Assembly (NCBI GenBank): GCA_951828585.1
Contig: OX639991.1
Location: 1,210,576-1,274,575 of the forward strand
Origin: Longimicrobiales bacterium
Lineage (GTDB): Bacteria > Gemmatimonadota > Gemmatimonadetes > Longimicrobiales > Gaopeijiaceae
Length of the DNA: 64,000 nucleotides
Reading direction: 5' to 3'
Notes under the pieces: model-generated
What the model was told of the DNA's origin: nothing
Seen by the model: the letters and a program-made list of their open reading frames with translations, nothing else
Databases searched by the model: none
Translations under genes and position numbers: made by a program
Shown here: one piece after another, positions 28,066-37,328 of the stretch
How the letters are laid out: each line of letters opens with the position of its first letter
Numbering within the stretch: position 1 is the stretch's first letter

Positions 28066-29430
28066 ATGGCGACCGCCGACCTGACCAAACGGGGCGCGCT
28101 CCCCAACCCGGACGTGAGGAAGTACGAGGACGTCAACAAGGCCGTCCTCAAGGTTCTGGGCAGGCCCGGCAAGGGCTGGTGGGCCCTATTCTCGATCGCG
28201 GTCGCGGGGGTGGGCGTTTTCCTCACCTCGTGGTTCTACCAGATCTACAAGGGGATCGGCGTTTCGGGGCTGAACGCGCCGGTGGGGTGGGGGGTCTACA
28301 TCACCACCTTCGTGTTCTGGGTGGGCATCGCGCACTCGGGCACGCTGATCTCGGCGATTCTTTTCCTCTTCCGCGCGCCGTGGCGGCAGGCCATCTACCG
28401 CGCCTCGGAGGCGATGACGGTCTTCGCGGTCATGACGGCGGGGCTCTTCCCGCTCATCCACGTGGGCCGGGTGTGGCACGCCTACTGGCTGGTCCCGTAT
28501 CCGAACTCGCGCTTCCTGTGGCCGAACTTCCGGTCGCCGCTGGTGTGGGACGTCTTCGCGATCACGACGTATTTCACCGTGTCGGCCGTCTTCTTCTACC
28601 TGGGGACGATCCCCGATCTGGCTGCGGCGCGCGACCACGCACGCGGCATCCGCAGAAAGTTCTACCAGATCATCTCGTTGGGCTGGCGCGGCACGGACCG
28701 CGAGTGGCACCACTTCTCGAAGGCGTACATCTACCTGGCCGCGCTGGCGACGCCGCTGGTGCTGTCGGTGCACTCGGTGGTGTCGTGGGACTTCGCCATG
28801 GCGATCGTGCCCGGGTGGCACACCACGATCTTCGCACCCTACTTCGTGGCCGGCGCGATCTTCTCGGGTGTCGCCCTGGTGATCACCCTGGCCGTGCCGA
28901 TGCGGAAGTTCTTCGGGCTCGAGGAATACCTCACGGTCAAGCACTTCGAGGCGATGGCGAAGCTGTGCATGCTCACCAGCCTGATCGTGCTGTACGCCTA
29001 CATGGTCGAGTACTTCCTGGCCTGGTACTCGGGCGAGCCGCCTGAGCGGGGGTCGTTCTGGAACCGGGTCTTCGGACACTACTGGTGGGCGAACTGGATC
29101 ATGCTCACCTGCAACGGGCTGATTCCGCTCATGCTGTGGTTCCGGCGGGTGCGAAGATCGATTGCCGCGCTCTTCGTGATCTCGATCTTCATCAACATCG
29201 GGATGTGGTTCGAGCGCTTCGTGATCATCGTGACGTCGCTGTCGCACGAGTACGAGCCGTGGGCGTGGGGTCTCTACCGGCCCTCGGTGGTGGAGATGGG
29301 GATCCTGCTGGGCAGCTTTGCCTGGTTCGGCTTCTGGTTCCTGCTCTTTACCCGATTGCTGCCGCCGGTGGCAATCGCCGAGATGAAGGAAGTGGTGCCG
29401 CCGCCCAGGCGGAGGAAGGCCGCGTCATGA
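28066..29430 (+). CDS. actC: Alternative complex III NrfD-like membrane subunit ActC
   Basis: A 454-residue integral membrane protein of the NrfD / polysulfide reductase family, with about ten hydrophobic segments. Landmarks are WGVYITTFVFWVGIAHSGTL, PLIHVGRVWHAYWLVPYPN and WHHFSKAYIYLAALATPLVL. ActC binds quinol next to ActB. It follows actB by 3 bp, so the genes are tightly coupled. Conserved charged or polar residues within helices (His, Asp, Glu) are present, but individual roles cannot be assigned by eye. Confidence 0.93.
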   Translation: MATADLTKRGALPNPDVRKYEDVNKAVLKVLGRPGKGWWALFSIAVAGVGVFLTSWFYQIYKGIGVSGLNAPVGWGVYITTFVFWVGIAHSGTLISAILFLFRAPWRQAIYRASEAMTVFAVMTAGLFPLIHVGRVWHAYWLVPYPNSRFLWPNFRSPLVWDVFAITTYFTVSAVFFYLGTIPDLAAARDHARGIRRKFYQIISLGWRGTDREWHHFSKAYIYLAALATPLVLSVHSVVSWDFAMAIVPGWHTTIFAPYFVAGAIFSGVALVITLAVPMRKFFGLEEYLTVKHFEAMAKLCMLTSLIVLYAYMVEYFLAWYSGEPPERGSFWNRVFGHYWWANWIMLTCNGLIPLMLWFRRVRRSIAALFVISIFINIGMWFERFVIIVTSLSHEYEPWAWGLYRPSVVEMGILLGSFAWFGFWFLLFTRLLPPVAIAEMKEVVPPPRRRKAAS

Positions 29431-29975
29431 TCTTCGGAGCGAAACGCCGGCGCGGACACCAGGGCTTCTTCGCCCTCTTCGAGCACCTCGACTCGACGGT
29501 GGATGCTTGCAAGGCCCTGCGAGCCGCGGGCCACAAGGGCTTCCGGGCCTACGCCCCCCTGCCGGAGCACGAGCTGTTGGAGGAAGGGCTGGCGCTGACC
29601 CACAGCCCGGTGCGGGTCTTCACGCTGGCCGGCGGCCTCACGGGCGCCGCGACCGGTTTCGCCTTCACCTCGTGGACCTCCATGGACTGGCCTCTGGTGA
29701 CCGGCGGCAAGCCGATTCTCTCGATCCCGGCGTACGTGATCATCGCCTTCGAGTGTGCGATCCTCTTCGGGGCGCTCTCCACGGTGATCGGTCTCTTCAT
29801 CAACGCGGGGCTGCCGAACTTCCGGCCCATGGTGGCCTACCACCCGGAGTGCTCGAACGGCAGCTTCGGGGTCTACGTGACGGCGCCGCCCGCGAAGGCG
29901 GCCGAGGTGAAGAAGCTTCTCTCGAGCCATGAGCCCGCCGAGCTGCGCGAGGAACCGGAGGGGTTCGATGTGTAG
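29427..29975 (+). CDS. actD: Alternative complex III subunit ActD (DUF3341)
   Basis: A 182-residue protein starting at ATG 29427, overlapping the actC stop by 4 bp (ATGA). A soluble N-terminal part (FFALFEHLDSTVDACKALRA) is followed by two membrane segments (FTLAGGLTGAATGFAFTSW and YVIIAFECAILFGALSTVIG), then PNFRPMVAYHPE and a short soluble tail. This is the DUF3341 ActD layout. It anchors the peripheral part in known complexes. Confidence 0.9.
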   Translation: MIFGAKRRRGHQGFFALFEHLDSTVDACKALRAAGHKGFRAYAPLPEHELLEEGLALTHSPVRVFTLAGGLTGAATGFAFTSWTSMDWPLVTGGKPILSIPAYVIIAFECAILFGALSTVIGLFINAGLPNFRPMVAYHPECSNGSFGVYVTAPPAKAAEVKKLLSSHEPAELREEPEGFDV

Positions 29976-30570
29976 GAGATTCCGTACCCGGTTCCTCCTG
30001 ACCGCGATGCTGGCGGCCACAGCCTCCGCCGCGTGCGTCCCCCTCGACGACTTCATGGGCGACGTCTTCGGCCGCAGCATGCGCGACCAGCCGTCCTTCG
30101 ACCCGTACGAGAACACGCTGCTGCCGCCGGAAGGCTCGATTCCCTTCGCCGCCGGCAACTACCCCGCGGGCCCGTACGACGTGAATGTCGGACAGCCGCA
30201 GGGAAGCCCGGATCTGCCCCCGCCCTTCACGGCGGAGGACATGACCGAGCGTCCCAATCTCCTGGACGACCTCGTCAACCCGGTCGCGCCGACCGCCGAG
30301 TCGCTCGCGCGGGGCAAGGAGTTGTACGAGCGCGTGTGCGTCGTCTGCCACGGCCCGGACGGCGCCGGAACGACCGGCTACATCTTCGAGGTGCACCCCA
30401 CGATGGCCGCTCACCCGTTGAATGGCGGGTTGGCCATGACGCGCAGCGACGGCTACATCTACGGAATGATCCGGGTGGGCCGCGTCCTGATGCCGGGCTA
30501 CGGACACCAGATCGCCCACTACGATCGCTGGCACGTCGTCAACTACGTCCGCCAGCTCCAGGCGAACTGA
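29968..30570 (+). CDS. actE: Alternative complex III monoheme cytochrome c lipoprotein ActE
   Basis: A 200-residue protein starting at ATG 29968, within the end of actD (8-bp overlap) and behind GGAGGGG. The signal peptide ends in a lipobox (ATASAAC), so it is a lipoprotein. One heme site, CVVCHGPDG, lies near residue 124, with a Met ligand probably in GRVLMPGYGHQI. This is the mobile-type cytochrome c subunit that passes electrons out of the complex. Start chosen for the overlap and ribosome site. Confidence 0.92.
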   Translation: MCRRFRTRFLLTAMLAATASAACVPLDDFMGDVFGRSMRDQPSFDPYENTLLPPEGSIPFAAGNYPAGPYDVNVGQPQGSPDLPPPFTAEDMTERPNLLDDLVNPVAPTAESLARGKELYERVCVVCHGPDGAGTTGYIFEVHPTMAAHPLNGGLAMTRSDGYIYGMIRVGRVLMPGYGHQIAHYDRWHVVNYVRQLQAN

Positions 30571-30573
30571 CCG

Positions 30574-31872
30574 ATGGCCCACCATTCGATCCCCAGCGAG
30601 ATCCCGGTCCGGTATGTGAACCGGAGCGCCACCGGGACCGCGATTCTGCGGCTCATGGTCCTGGTCGGCGTGGTGTCGTTTTTCGCGACACTGTGGCAGA
30701 ACCCGGCGCTGGCGTGGAAGTCGTACGTGGTCAACTGGAGCTACTTTGCGTCGATCGCCATGGGCGGCGTGATGGTCGCTGTGGTGACCTGGATCGTGAA
30801 GGCGAAGTGGAACTGGCCGGTGCGCCGCATCCACCAGTCCTTCGCGGCCTACCTGCCGATCGCCTTCGTCCTTTTCATCCCCATGCTGCTCTCGCTCAGG
30901 GAGGATTACTTCCCCTGGATCGAGATGATGGCCGACGACCCGATCGTGCAGAAGAAGGCGGCCTGGCTGAACATCCCCTTCCTGGTCAGCCGCAACCTGG
31001 TGGGCGTGCTCGCCCTCTTCAGCATGGCCTGCGGCTTCGTCTACCTGGCGCTCAGGCCGGATCTGGGCAAGATCGGGCAGGCGCGCACCGCCGGGGAACG
31101 CGACGACAAGGGACGCAGCTGGTGGCGCGAGCGCTTCACCCGGGGATGGGTGGGGCAGGCGTGGGAAGAGGACCAGAGCTATCACCGCATGACCCGCATG
31201 GCGCCGCTCCTGGTGATCGTCTTCGCGGGTGTAATGACGATGGTGATCTTCGACTGGGCCATGTCGCTCGAACCGCACTGGTTCGCGACGCTCTTCGGCG
31301 GCTGGTACTTCATGGGGGCGTTCTGGGGCGGATTCGCGGCCACCGCGGTGCTCGCCGTCTGGCTCAAGCGGCGCGAGCCGATCTTCGCCGAGCATGTCGG
31401 CAAGTCCACGCTCTGGGATCTGGGCAAGATGACCTTTGCCTTCGCGGTATTCTGGACCTACCTCTTCTTCTCGCAGTACATCGTGATCTGGTACGGGAAG
31501 CTCCAGTGGGAGCAGGCGTGGATCAACACGCGCGTGGCGGAGCCGTGGGGCGCCTTCTCGGCGGCGGTGATCGTGCTGTGCTTCGTGGTGCCCTTCGCGG
31601 GGCTGCTCGGGGCGCGGCCGAAGAAGACGGGCTTCATCCTGCAGACCTTCGCCATGGTGGTCCTGACCGGGCAGTGGCTCTGGCACTACATGCTGATCTT
31701 CCCGTCGCTCCACCACGAGGGCGATCCGGCGTTCTCGGTGGCCACTCCGCTGATCGGGCTCATGTTTCTGGGGTTGTTCCTGATCGCGGTGCGCTGGTTC
31801 CTGGGGACCTTCCCGGCGGTGCAGGTGTGGCAACCGCAGGTGGATCCGGAACCGCTGGAGGCGGAGGGGTAG
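30574..31872 (+). CDS. actF: Alternative complex III NrfD-like membrane subunit ActF
   Basis: A 432-residue, about ten-helix membrane protein and the second NrfD-like subunit, separated from actE by 3 bp. Landmarks are WSYFASIAMGGVMVAVVTWI, MTMVIFDWAMSLEPHWFATL, GGWYFMGAFWGGFAATAVLA and LFFSQYIVIWYGK. ActF pairs with ActC in the membrane core. The operon ends here: the next gene is a convergent serine hydrolase, and no heme-copper oxidase genes follow, although such genes often come next to act operons. Confidence 0.92.
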   Translation: MAHHSIPSEIPVRYVNRSATGTAILRLMVLVGVVSFFATLWQNPALAWKSYVVNWSYFASIAMGGVMVAVVTWIVKAKWNWPVRRIHQSFAAYLPIAFVLFIPMLLSLREDYFPWIEMMADDPIVQKKAAWLNIPFLVSRNLVGVLALFSMACGFVYLALRPDLGKIGQARTAGERDDKGRSWWRERFTRGWVGQAWEEDQSYHRMTRMAPLLVIVFAGVMTMVIFDWAMSLEPHWFATLFGGWYFMGAFWGGFAATAVLAVWLKRREPIFAEHVGKSTLWDLGKMTFAFAVFWTYLFFSQYIVIWYGKLQWEQAWINTRVAEPWGAFSAAVIVLCFVVPFAGLLGARPKKTGFILQTFAMVVLTGQWLWHYMLIFPSLHHEGDPAFSVATPLIGLMFLGLFLIAVRWFLGTFPAVQVWQPQVDPEPLEAEG

Positions 31873-33105
31873 TCAGCGCTCCCTGACCGCCGGAATGATC
31901 CGGTCCCGCATCGCCGTCCAGCTCGCCATCTCCGTGCGCTGGTGAAGCGTCCACCCGTTGAACACCGAGACCAGGTCGTGCTCGGGGACGACGTGCACGA
32001 ACTGTCCCCCGTAGCCGTTGCCCGCGAAGATCCGCGTCTCGCCGTCTTCATGCACGGGAATCCACCACTGGTACCCGTAGCCGCTGTCCTGGCGGTCGTT
32101 GCCGGGATACACGTCGGGGATGACGGGCGAAGTCGACGCCCGCACCCATTCCCGCGACACGATCTGCCGCCCGTCCCACTCGCCTTCGCGCAGCATGAGG
32201 TAGCCGACGCGCGCGAGATCGTGGGCCGCGAGGTATAGCCCGCCCTCGGTGTCGACCTCGCCGAGGGGCGTGATCTTCCAGTAGTACTCGTCGATCCCGA
32301 TGGGGCCGAAGAGGCGCTCCTCCGCCCAGGCGTCGATCCGCTGGCCGGTGGTTTCGCGCACGATCTTGCCGAGCAGGACGCTCACGCCGTCGTTGTAGTC
32401 GAAGCGGGTGCCGGGCTCCGTGCTTACGGGCCGGCCGATCGCGTAGTCGATCCAGTCGTCGCTGAGCTCGAGCTCGATGGTGGGGTGCGTGCCGTCGTCG
32501 TAGGTCTGGCCGGGGCGGGCCCAGTCCATGCCGCTCCGCATGGTGAGGAAGTCCTCCAGGGTGGCGGCGGCGCGCCGGGGCTCGGAGGGGTCGGCGCCGT
32601 AAGCCTCGAAGTACGGCCACACCGGCGCCTCCGGGCCTGGAATGTGACCGTCGTCGACCGCGATGCCGAAGAGGACCGAGAGCACGCTCTTGGTGACGGA
32701 TTGGAGGCTGTGGAGGTTCGTGTCGCGGTAGTAGGGGTGCCACGCGGTATGGTCGTAGTTGAACTGATGGTTGACGGTGTCGTCCTGTTCGAGCAGGAGT
32801 TCGGCGTAGCGGTCGCCGTGGTCCCAGTTGCGGTCCGCGATGACGCGGCCGTTGCGAATGAGGAGGAAGTGGTCGATGAGGCCGTAGCGCCCAGCGTCGA
32901 TGTCGGCGACGAGCGCGGCGATGGCAGCGGGATCGACGCCTTCGGCCTCGGGGGTGGAGACGGGCCACTCGGTGCCGGGCCAGGTGGGGGGGTCCTGGGC
33001 GGTGAGGGAGGGTGGGGTGAGGGCGAGGGAGGTGGCGCCGGAGAGGGTGAGGAGGGTGAGGGTGATGAGGAGGTGGCGGGGGGTGGGGAGGATGGGGATG
33101 GTCAT
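31873..33105 (-). CDS. Secreted class C beta-lactamase-like serine hydrolase
   Basis: A 410-residue protein read from ATG 33105, which puts the signal peptide (LLITLTLLTLSGATSLALTP) at the start. The S-x-x-K nucleophile is in SLQSVTKSVLSVLFG, and the Tyr-x-Asn-type motif is FDYNDGVSVLLG. The late motif around FAGNGYGGQFVHVVPEHDL fits the third box. This is the penicillin-binding / esterase-like serine hydrolase family (PF00144), which includes beta-lactamases, D-aminopeptidases and esterases; the substrate is not readable. It abuts the convergent actF stop codon. Confidence 0.85.
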   Translation of the reverse strand: MTIPILPTPRHLLITLTLLTLSGATSLALTPPSLTAQDPPTWPGTEWPVSTPEAEGVDPAAIAALVADIDAGRYGLIDHFLLIRNGRVIADRNWDHGDRYAELLLEQDDTVNHQFNYDHTAWHPYYRDTNLHSLQSVTKSVLSVLFGIAVDDGHIPGPEAPVWPYFEAYGADPSEPRRAAATLEDFLTMRSGMDWARPGQTYDDGTHPTIELELSDDWIDYAIGRPVSTEPGTRFDYNDGVSVLLGKIVRETTGQRIDAWAEERLFGPIGIDEYYWKITPLGEVDTEGGLYLAAHDLARVGYLMLREGEWDGRQIVSREWVRASTSPVIPDVYPGNDRQDSGYGYQWWIPVHEDGETRIFAGNGYGGQFVHVVPEHDLVSVFNGWTLHQRTEMASWTAMRDRIIPAVRER

Positions 33106-33205
33106 GTTTGGACGGGTCCGGGTCTTGTGGTGGTTCGTGGTGTCGGCGGTGCGGTCGGGTTGGTTGGCCCGGGTCGGGTTGTGGACGTGGACTAAGTCCA
33201 GTGGA

Positions 33206-33973
33206 CTAAGTCCGATCATCGGGTCGGGTGGCGGCGGCGGGCGGCACCTTGCCCTCCAGTCGCTCCAATCTATTGCGCACCTGGTACCCGATGGAGGCGA
33301 TCAGGCGGGCCTCATGGGCGTCCAGGCCGGTCCGCCCGAACACGGTGCGCACGATCCGCATGACGCTCTCCGCCTTGCGCGTCTTGAAGAACTCCGCGCG
33401 GTCGAGCCCCGCTTCCAGCGCCGCATACATCTCCTCCAGTTCGGCCGTGGTGGCCGGCCCCAGGGAGCGCCGCCCGGTCGGCAGCGTGTCGGGGGTGTCC
33501 GCGCGGGCCAGGAAGAGTTCGTAGCTGATCAGGAGCACCGCCTGGGCCAGGTTGAGAGACGGGTACTCGGGCGACGTGGGAATGACCATCACCTCGTGGC
33601 ACAGGTCGAGCGCCTCGTTGGAGAGTCCCCGGTCCTCGCGGCCGAATACGATCGCGACGCTGCCGGTCTGGGCGCGTCGAAGGATGCGGGGAGCCAGATC
33701 GCGGGGACGGCGGTAGTTGCGCTGGGCGGTGCGGGGCCGGGCGGAGGTGCCCACCACGTAGGTCGCGTCTGCCAGGGCCTCTTCCAGCGTGGCGGCCAGC
33801 CGCGCGGTTTCGACGACGGGTTCCGTGCGGTGAGCGATTCCGGTGATCCGCCGGGTGTCGAACTCGGCCGGGTCGACCAGGGTCAGGCGCTCGAGACCCA
33901 TGTTGGCCATAGCCCGGACGGCCGCCGCGATGTTCACCAGGTCCTGGGGCTGGTGGAGGACGATCGTCGGCAT
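33206..33973 (-). CDS. trmJ: tRNA 2'-O-methyltransferase of the TrmJ/TrmH SPOUT family
   Basis: A 255-residue SPOUT methyltransferase. It starts at ATG 33973, sharing one base with the stop of the upstream transporter gene (TGATG). N-terminal motif LHQPQDLVNIAAAVRAMANM, then the knot motifs IVFGREDRGLSNEALDLC and SLNLAQAVLLISYEL. The last 90 residues form a helical tail (LDRAEFFKTRKAESVMRIVR) seen in TrmJ. TrmJ methylates position 32 of several tRNAs. TrmH-family relatives have similar cores, so the exact target is inferred from the tail. Confidence 0.83.
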   Translation of the reverse strand: MPTIVLHQPQDLVNIAAAVRAMANMGLERLTLVDPAEFDTRRITGIAHRTEPVVETARLAATLEEALADATYVVGTSARPRTAQRNYRRPRDLAPRILRRAQTGSVAIVFGREDRGLSNEALDLCHEVMVIPTSPEYPSLNLAQAVLLISYELFLARADTPDTLPTGRRSLGPATTAELEEMYAALEAGLDRAEFFKTRKAESVMRIVRTVFGRTGLDAHEARLIASIGYQVRNRLERLEGKVPPAAATRPDDRT

Positions 33974-35163
33974 CACGGGGGCGCCTCGCGCGGTTGCAGG
34001 ATCCTTGTCGCGACCGCCCCAGCCACGAGGATCAGGACCGAGCCCGCGAAGTAGGGTAGCGCCAGGCGCACGTCGTAGAGGTTCCCCGCCAGGATGGGCC
34101 ATACGACCCTGGCCGTCGAACCCACGCTCTGGCCGATGCCGAGGACCGCCCCCTGTCGCCCGGGATCGGTCGCGCGCGAGAGGAGGGCGAGCACGTTCGG
34201 TACCGATCCCCCGTATCCGATTCCGATCAGGACCAAACCCACAACCAGAACCGGTGTGGTGTTGGCCACCCCCACAGCCACGAGTCCCAGGCAGAACGGA
34301 ATTGCGCTGGCCCTGAGCAGCCCGCGTTCCCCGAAGCGGGGCACGAGCTTGCGCACAAGGCCACCCTGCACGATGACCGACACGATCCCCAGCAGCGCGA
34401 AGAGATACCCCGCCTGGCGCGTCCCCATGGCGAAGCGTTCGGAAGCCAGCAGCGACAAGGTGGGCTGCAGGGTGGAGAAGGCCATGGTGACGAACAGGTA
34501 GACCGCCAGGACGAGCTGGATCTGTCTGGACCCCGCGACCTCGGTGAGGGCGGCGCGGAAGTTGAAACGGGAAATCCTGGTCGCCTCGCCGGGCTGGCGC
34601 GACTCGGGGAGCCAGATGAGCGCGGCCAGCGCGTTGACCAGGCAGAGCGCGGCGGCGGTGTAGCCGGGGGCGGCGGGGGATGCGGGAGTCACGTCGGCCA
34701 GGAAACCGCCCAGGGCCGGGCCGATCACGAACCCGAACCCGAAGGCGGCGCCGATGAGCCCCAGGTTGCCTGCCCTGCGAGTGGGCGGAGTCACATCGGC
34801 GATGTATGCCTGGGCCACGGGGATGGTCGAGCCGCCGATTCCCCCCACGATCCGGGACAGGAAGAGCATGGCCAGCGAGTCGGCCCGCGCGAAGATGACG
34901 TAGGCCGCCGCGCTGCCCAGCAGCCCCAGGATGAGGACCGGTCGGCGCCCCACACGGTCGGAGAGACGTCCCCACAGCGGTGCCATGACCAGCTGCACCA
35001 GTGAGTAGACGGCGACCAGGAGCCCCACCTGAAGGCCATCTGCGCCGAAGAGGTCCCTGGCGTAGAGGGGAAGCAGGGGCAGGACGATCCCGAAACCGAC
35101 GAGATCGACGAGTACCGCGAAGAAAAGGAGGCCGAGGCGGCCCTTGGGGGGTGTGGACTGCAA
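33973..35163 (-). CDS. MFS multidrug/tetracycline-type transporter
   Basis: About 396 residues with twelve hydrophobic segments. The start is placed at TTG 35163 because the open frame further upstream would overlap tatA and add a non-membrane tail; the ribosome site is weak, so this is a guess. The MFS signature between helices 2 and 3 is LWGRLSDRVGRRPVLILG. Near helix 5 is IGAAFGFGFVIGPALGGFLA, of the drug/proton antiporter type, related to TetA. It is the middle gene of tatA-MFS-trmJ on the minus strand. Substrate unknown. Confidence 0.82.
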   Translation of the reverse strand: MQSTPPKGRLGLLFFAVLVDLVGFGIVLPLLPLYARDLFGADGLQVGLLVAVYSLVQLVMAPLWGRLSDRVGRRPVLILGLLGSAAAYVIFARADSLAMLFLSRIVGGIGGSTIPVAQAYIADVTPPTRRAGNLGLIGAAFGFGFVIGPALGGFLADVTPASPAAPGYTAAALCLVNALAALIWLPESRQPGEATRISRFNFRAALTEVAGSRQIQLVLAVYLFVTMAFSTLQPTLSLLASERFAMGTRQAGYLFALLGIVSVIVQGGLVRKLVPRFGERGLLRASAIPFCLGLVAVGVANTTPVLVVGLVLIGIGYGGSVPNVLALLSRATDPGRQGAVLGIGQSVGSTARVVWPILAGNLYDVRLALPYFAGSVLILVAGAVATRILQPREAPP

Positions 35164-35173
35164 GGGTGGCCCG

Positions 35174-35353
35174 CTACCCGCGCGGGTCGTCAGCGTCCCC
35201 GGAGTCGTCGCCCGTGGGGGCCCGTATCGATCCCTTGAAGTTGCGAATGCCGGACCCGAGTCCCCGCGCAATATCGGGGAGGCGCTTCGCACCGAAGATG
35301 AGCGCGAAGATCAGCAGGACGAACAGGATTTCGCGGATACCTATGGAAGGCAC
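35174..35353 (-). CDS. tatA: Sec-independent translocase TatA
   Basis: A 59-residue protein starting at GTG 35353, preceded by AAGGAGGCATC at ideal spacing. One N-terminal membrane helix (IREILFVLLIFALIFGAKRL) is followed by the TatA hinge and amphipathic helix (PDIARGLGSGIRNFKG) and a short acidic tail. TatA forms the translocation pore for folded Tat substrates, which fits the twin-arginine signals of ActB and the amidohydrolase at 15538. tatC is not in the window. Its TAG is 10 bp before the transporter gene, so it likely leads that operon. Confidence 0.85.
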   Translation of the reverse strand: MPSIGIREILFVLLIFALIFGAKRLPDIARGLGSGIRNFKGSIRAPTGDDSGDADDPRG

Positions 35354-35464
35354 GATGCCTCCTTCCGAAACCGCCCGGGGGCGTCAGGAGCCAGAACTGT
35401 GAAAACCGGCCGCGTTGTCGCGAGCGGAAGATTTGCTCCTCCCATCCTAGTGCTCCACGGATGA

Positions 35465-35492
35465 ATCCGCACGGGCGCAAGGGGTGGCGAGG
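35465..35492. repeat. 28-bp direct repeat, copy 1
   Basis: ATCCGCACGGGCGCAAGG followed by GGTGGCGAGG, repeated exactly at 35528-35555. The flank ahead (CACGGATGA) is also similar to the flank of copy 2 (CCGTGGATC), so the repeat unit may be nearer 35 bp. Confidence 0.85.
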
Positions 35493-35527
35493 TGCCGGGC
35501 CGCGGGCCGGCAAGCGGTCCGTGGATC

Positions 35528-35555
35528 ATCCGCACGGGCGCAAGGGGTGGCGAGG
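35528..35555. repeat. 28-bp direct repeat, copy 2
   Basis: Exact second copy of 35465-35492, starting 63 bp after it and ending 2 bp before the stop codon of the acyl-CoA dehydrogenase gene. The stretch between carries GC-rich near-palindromes (CGGGCCGCGGGCCGG). Confidence 0.85.
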
Positions 35556-35557
35556 CG

Positions 35558-36721
<1,164 letters not shown>

Positions 36722-36866
36722 ACCTTCAATAATGTAATCCACGCCGAGAGGTTCCACAGGACGGCGAGCGGACGGGTCTTTTCGGACACCGGGCGGCCTC
36801 AATGCGGCGCACCCGCTTGACGCCTTCGCCTCCGACAGCTTTTTTTCTGTCGCTCCAAACCCCGCT

Positions 36867-36882
36867 CCGGACCGAAGTCCGG
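36867..36882 (+). promoter_or_regulatory. Hairpin in the gcvH leader
   Basis: CCGGAC, loop CGAA, GTCCGG: a perfect 6-bp stem with a tetraloop, about 30 nt before the gcvH start. A second small stem with a T-rich loop (CGACAG...CTGTCG) lies near 36834-36852. The sequence does not show the conserved core of a glycine riboswitch, so no aptamer is called. Confidence 0.35.
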
Positions 36883-36912
36883 CGGAACCGAACGAAACCA
36901 GCGGAGACGGCG

Positions 36913-37302
36913 ATGTCCCATATCCCGGAAGGACTCAAGTACACCATCGAGCACGAATACCTGAGACAATCCGACGAACCCGGTGTCTTCCAGGTGGGGA
37001 TTACCGACTATGCCCAGGGTGAACTGGGCGACGTGGTCTACGTCGAACTGCCCGAACCGGGAGACGAATTCGCTCCCATGGATACCTTCGGGACCATCGA
37101 GGCGGTCAAGGCGGTGAGCGACCTCTACTGCCCCCTGGCGGGCGAAGTGGTGGGCGTCAACGAGGCGCTCGACGACGATCCGGCTCTGGTGAACACCGAT
37201 CCCTACGGGGAAGGGTGGATGATCCTGTTGCGGGTCGACTATCCGCTCGAGTTCGAGGAACTGCTGGACGCGGACGGCTACGGGGCGCACATCGGCGAAT
37301 AA
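36913..37302 (+). CDS. gcvH: Glycine cleavage system H protein
   Basis: A 129-residue lipoyl carrier. It starts at ATG 36913 ([15 protein letters not shown]), with [20 protein letters not shown]. The lipoylated Lys is at residue 66 in [16 protein letters not shown]. Length and motif match GcvH. It carries the aminomethyl group between P and T proteins. gcvP follows at 26 bp, so the two are one operon; gcvT is not in the window. The lipoate ligase-like gene at 41017 may attach its cofactor. Confidence 0.95.
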   Translation: MSHIPEGLKYTIEHEYLRQSDEPGVFQVGITDYAQGELGDVVYVELPEPGDEFAPMDTFGTIEAVKAVSDLYCPLAGEVVGVNEALDDDPALVNTDPYGEGWMILLRVDYPLEFEELLDADGYGAHIGE

Positions 37303-37328
37303 CGAACAGCCCAGTCCGGGGAACCCCA

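Noticed and set aside
25674-29045. Open frame of 1123 codons overlapping actB and actC in another frame
   Set aside because: It is extremely Arg/Gly-rich, has no motif, and crosses two genes with strong functional motifs in their own frames.
36722-36912. Glycine riboswitch in front of gcvH
   Set aside because: I looked for the conserved glycine aptamer core and paired tandem layout and did not see them; only two small hairpins are present.
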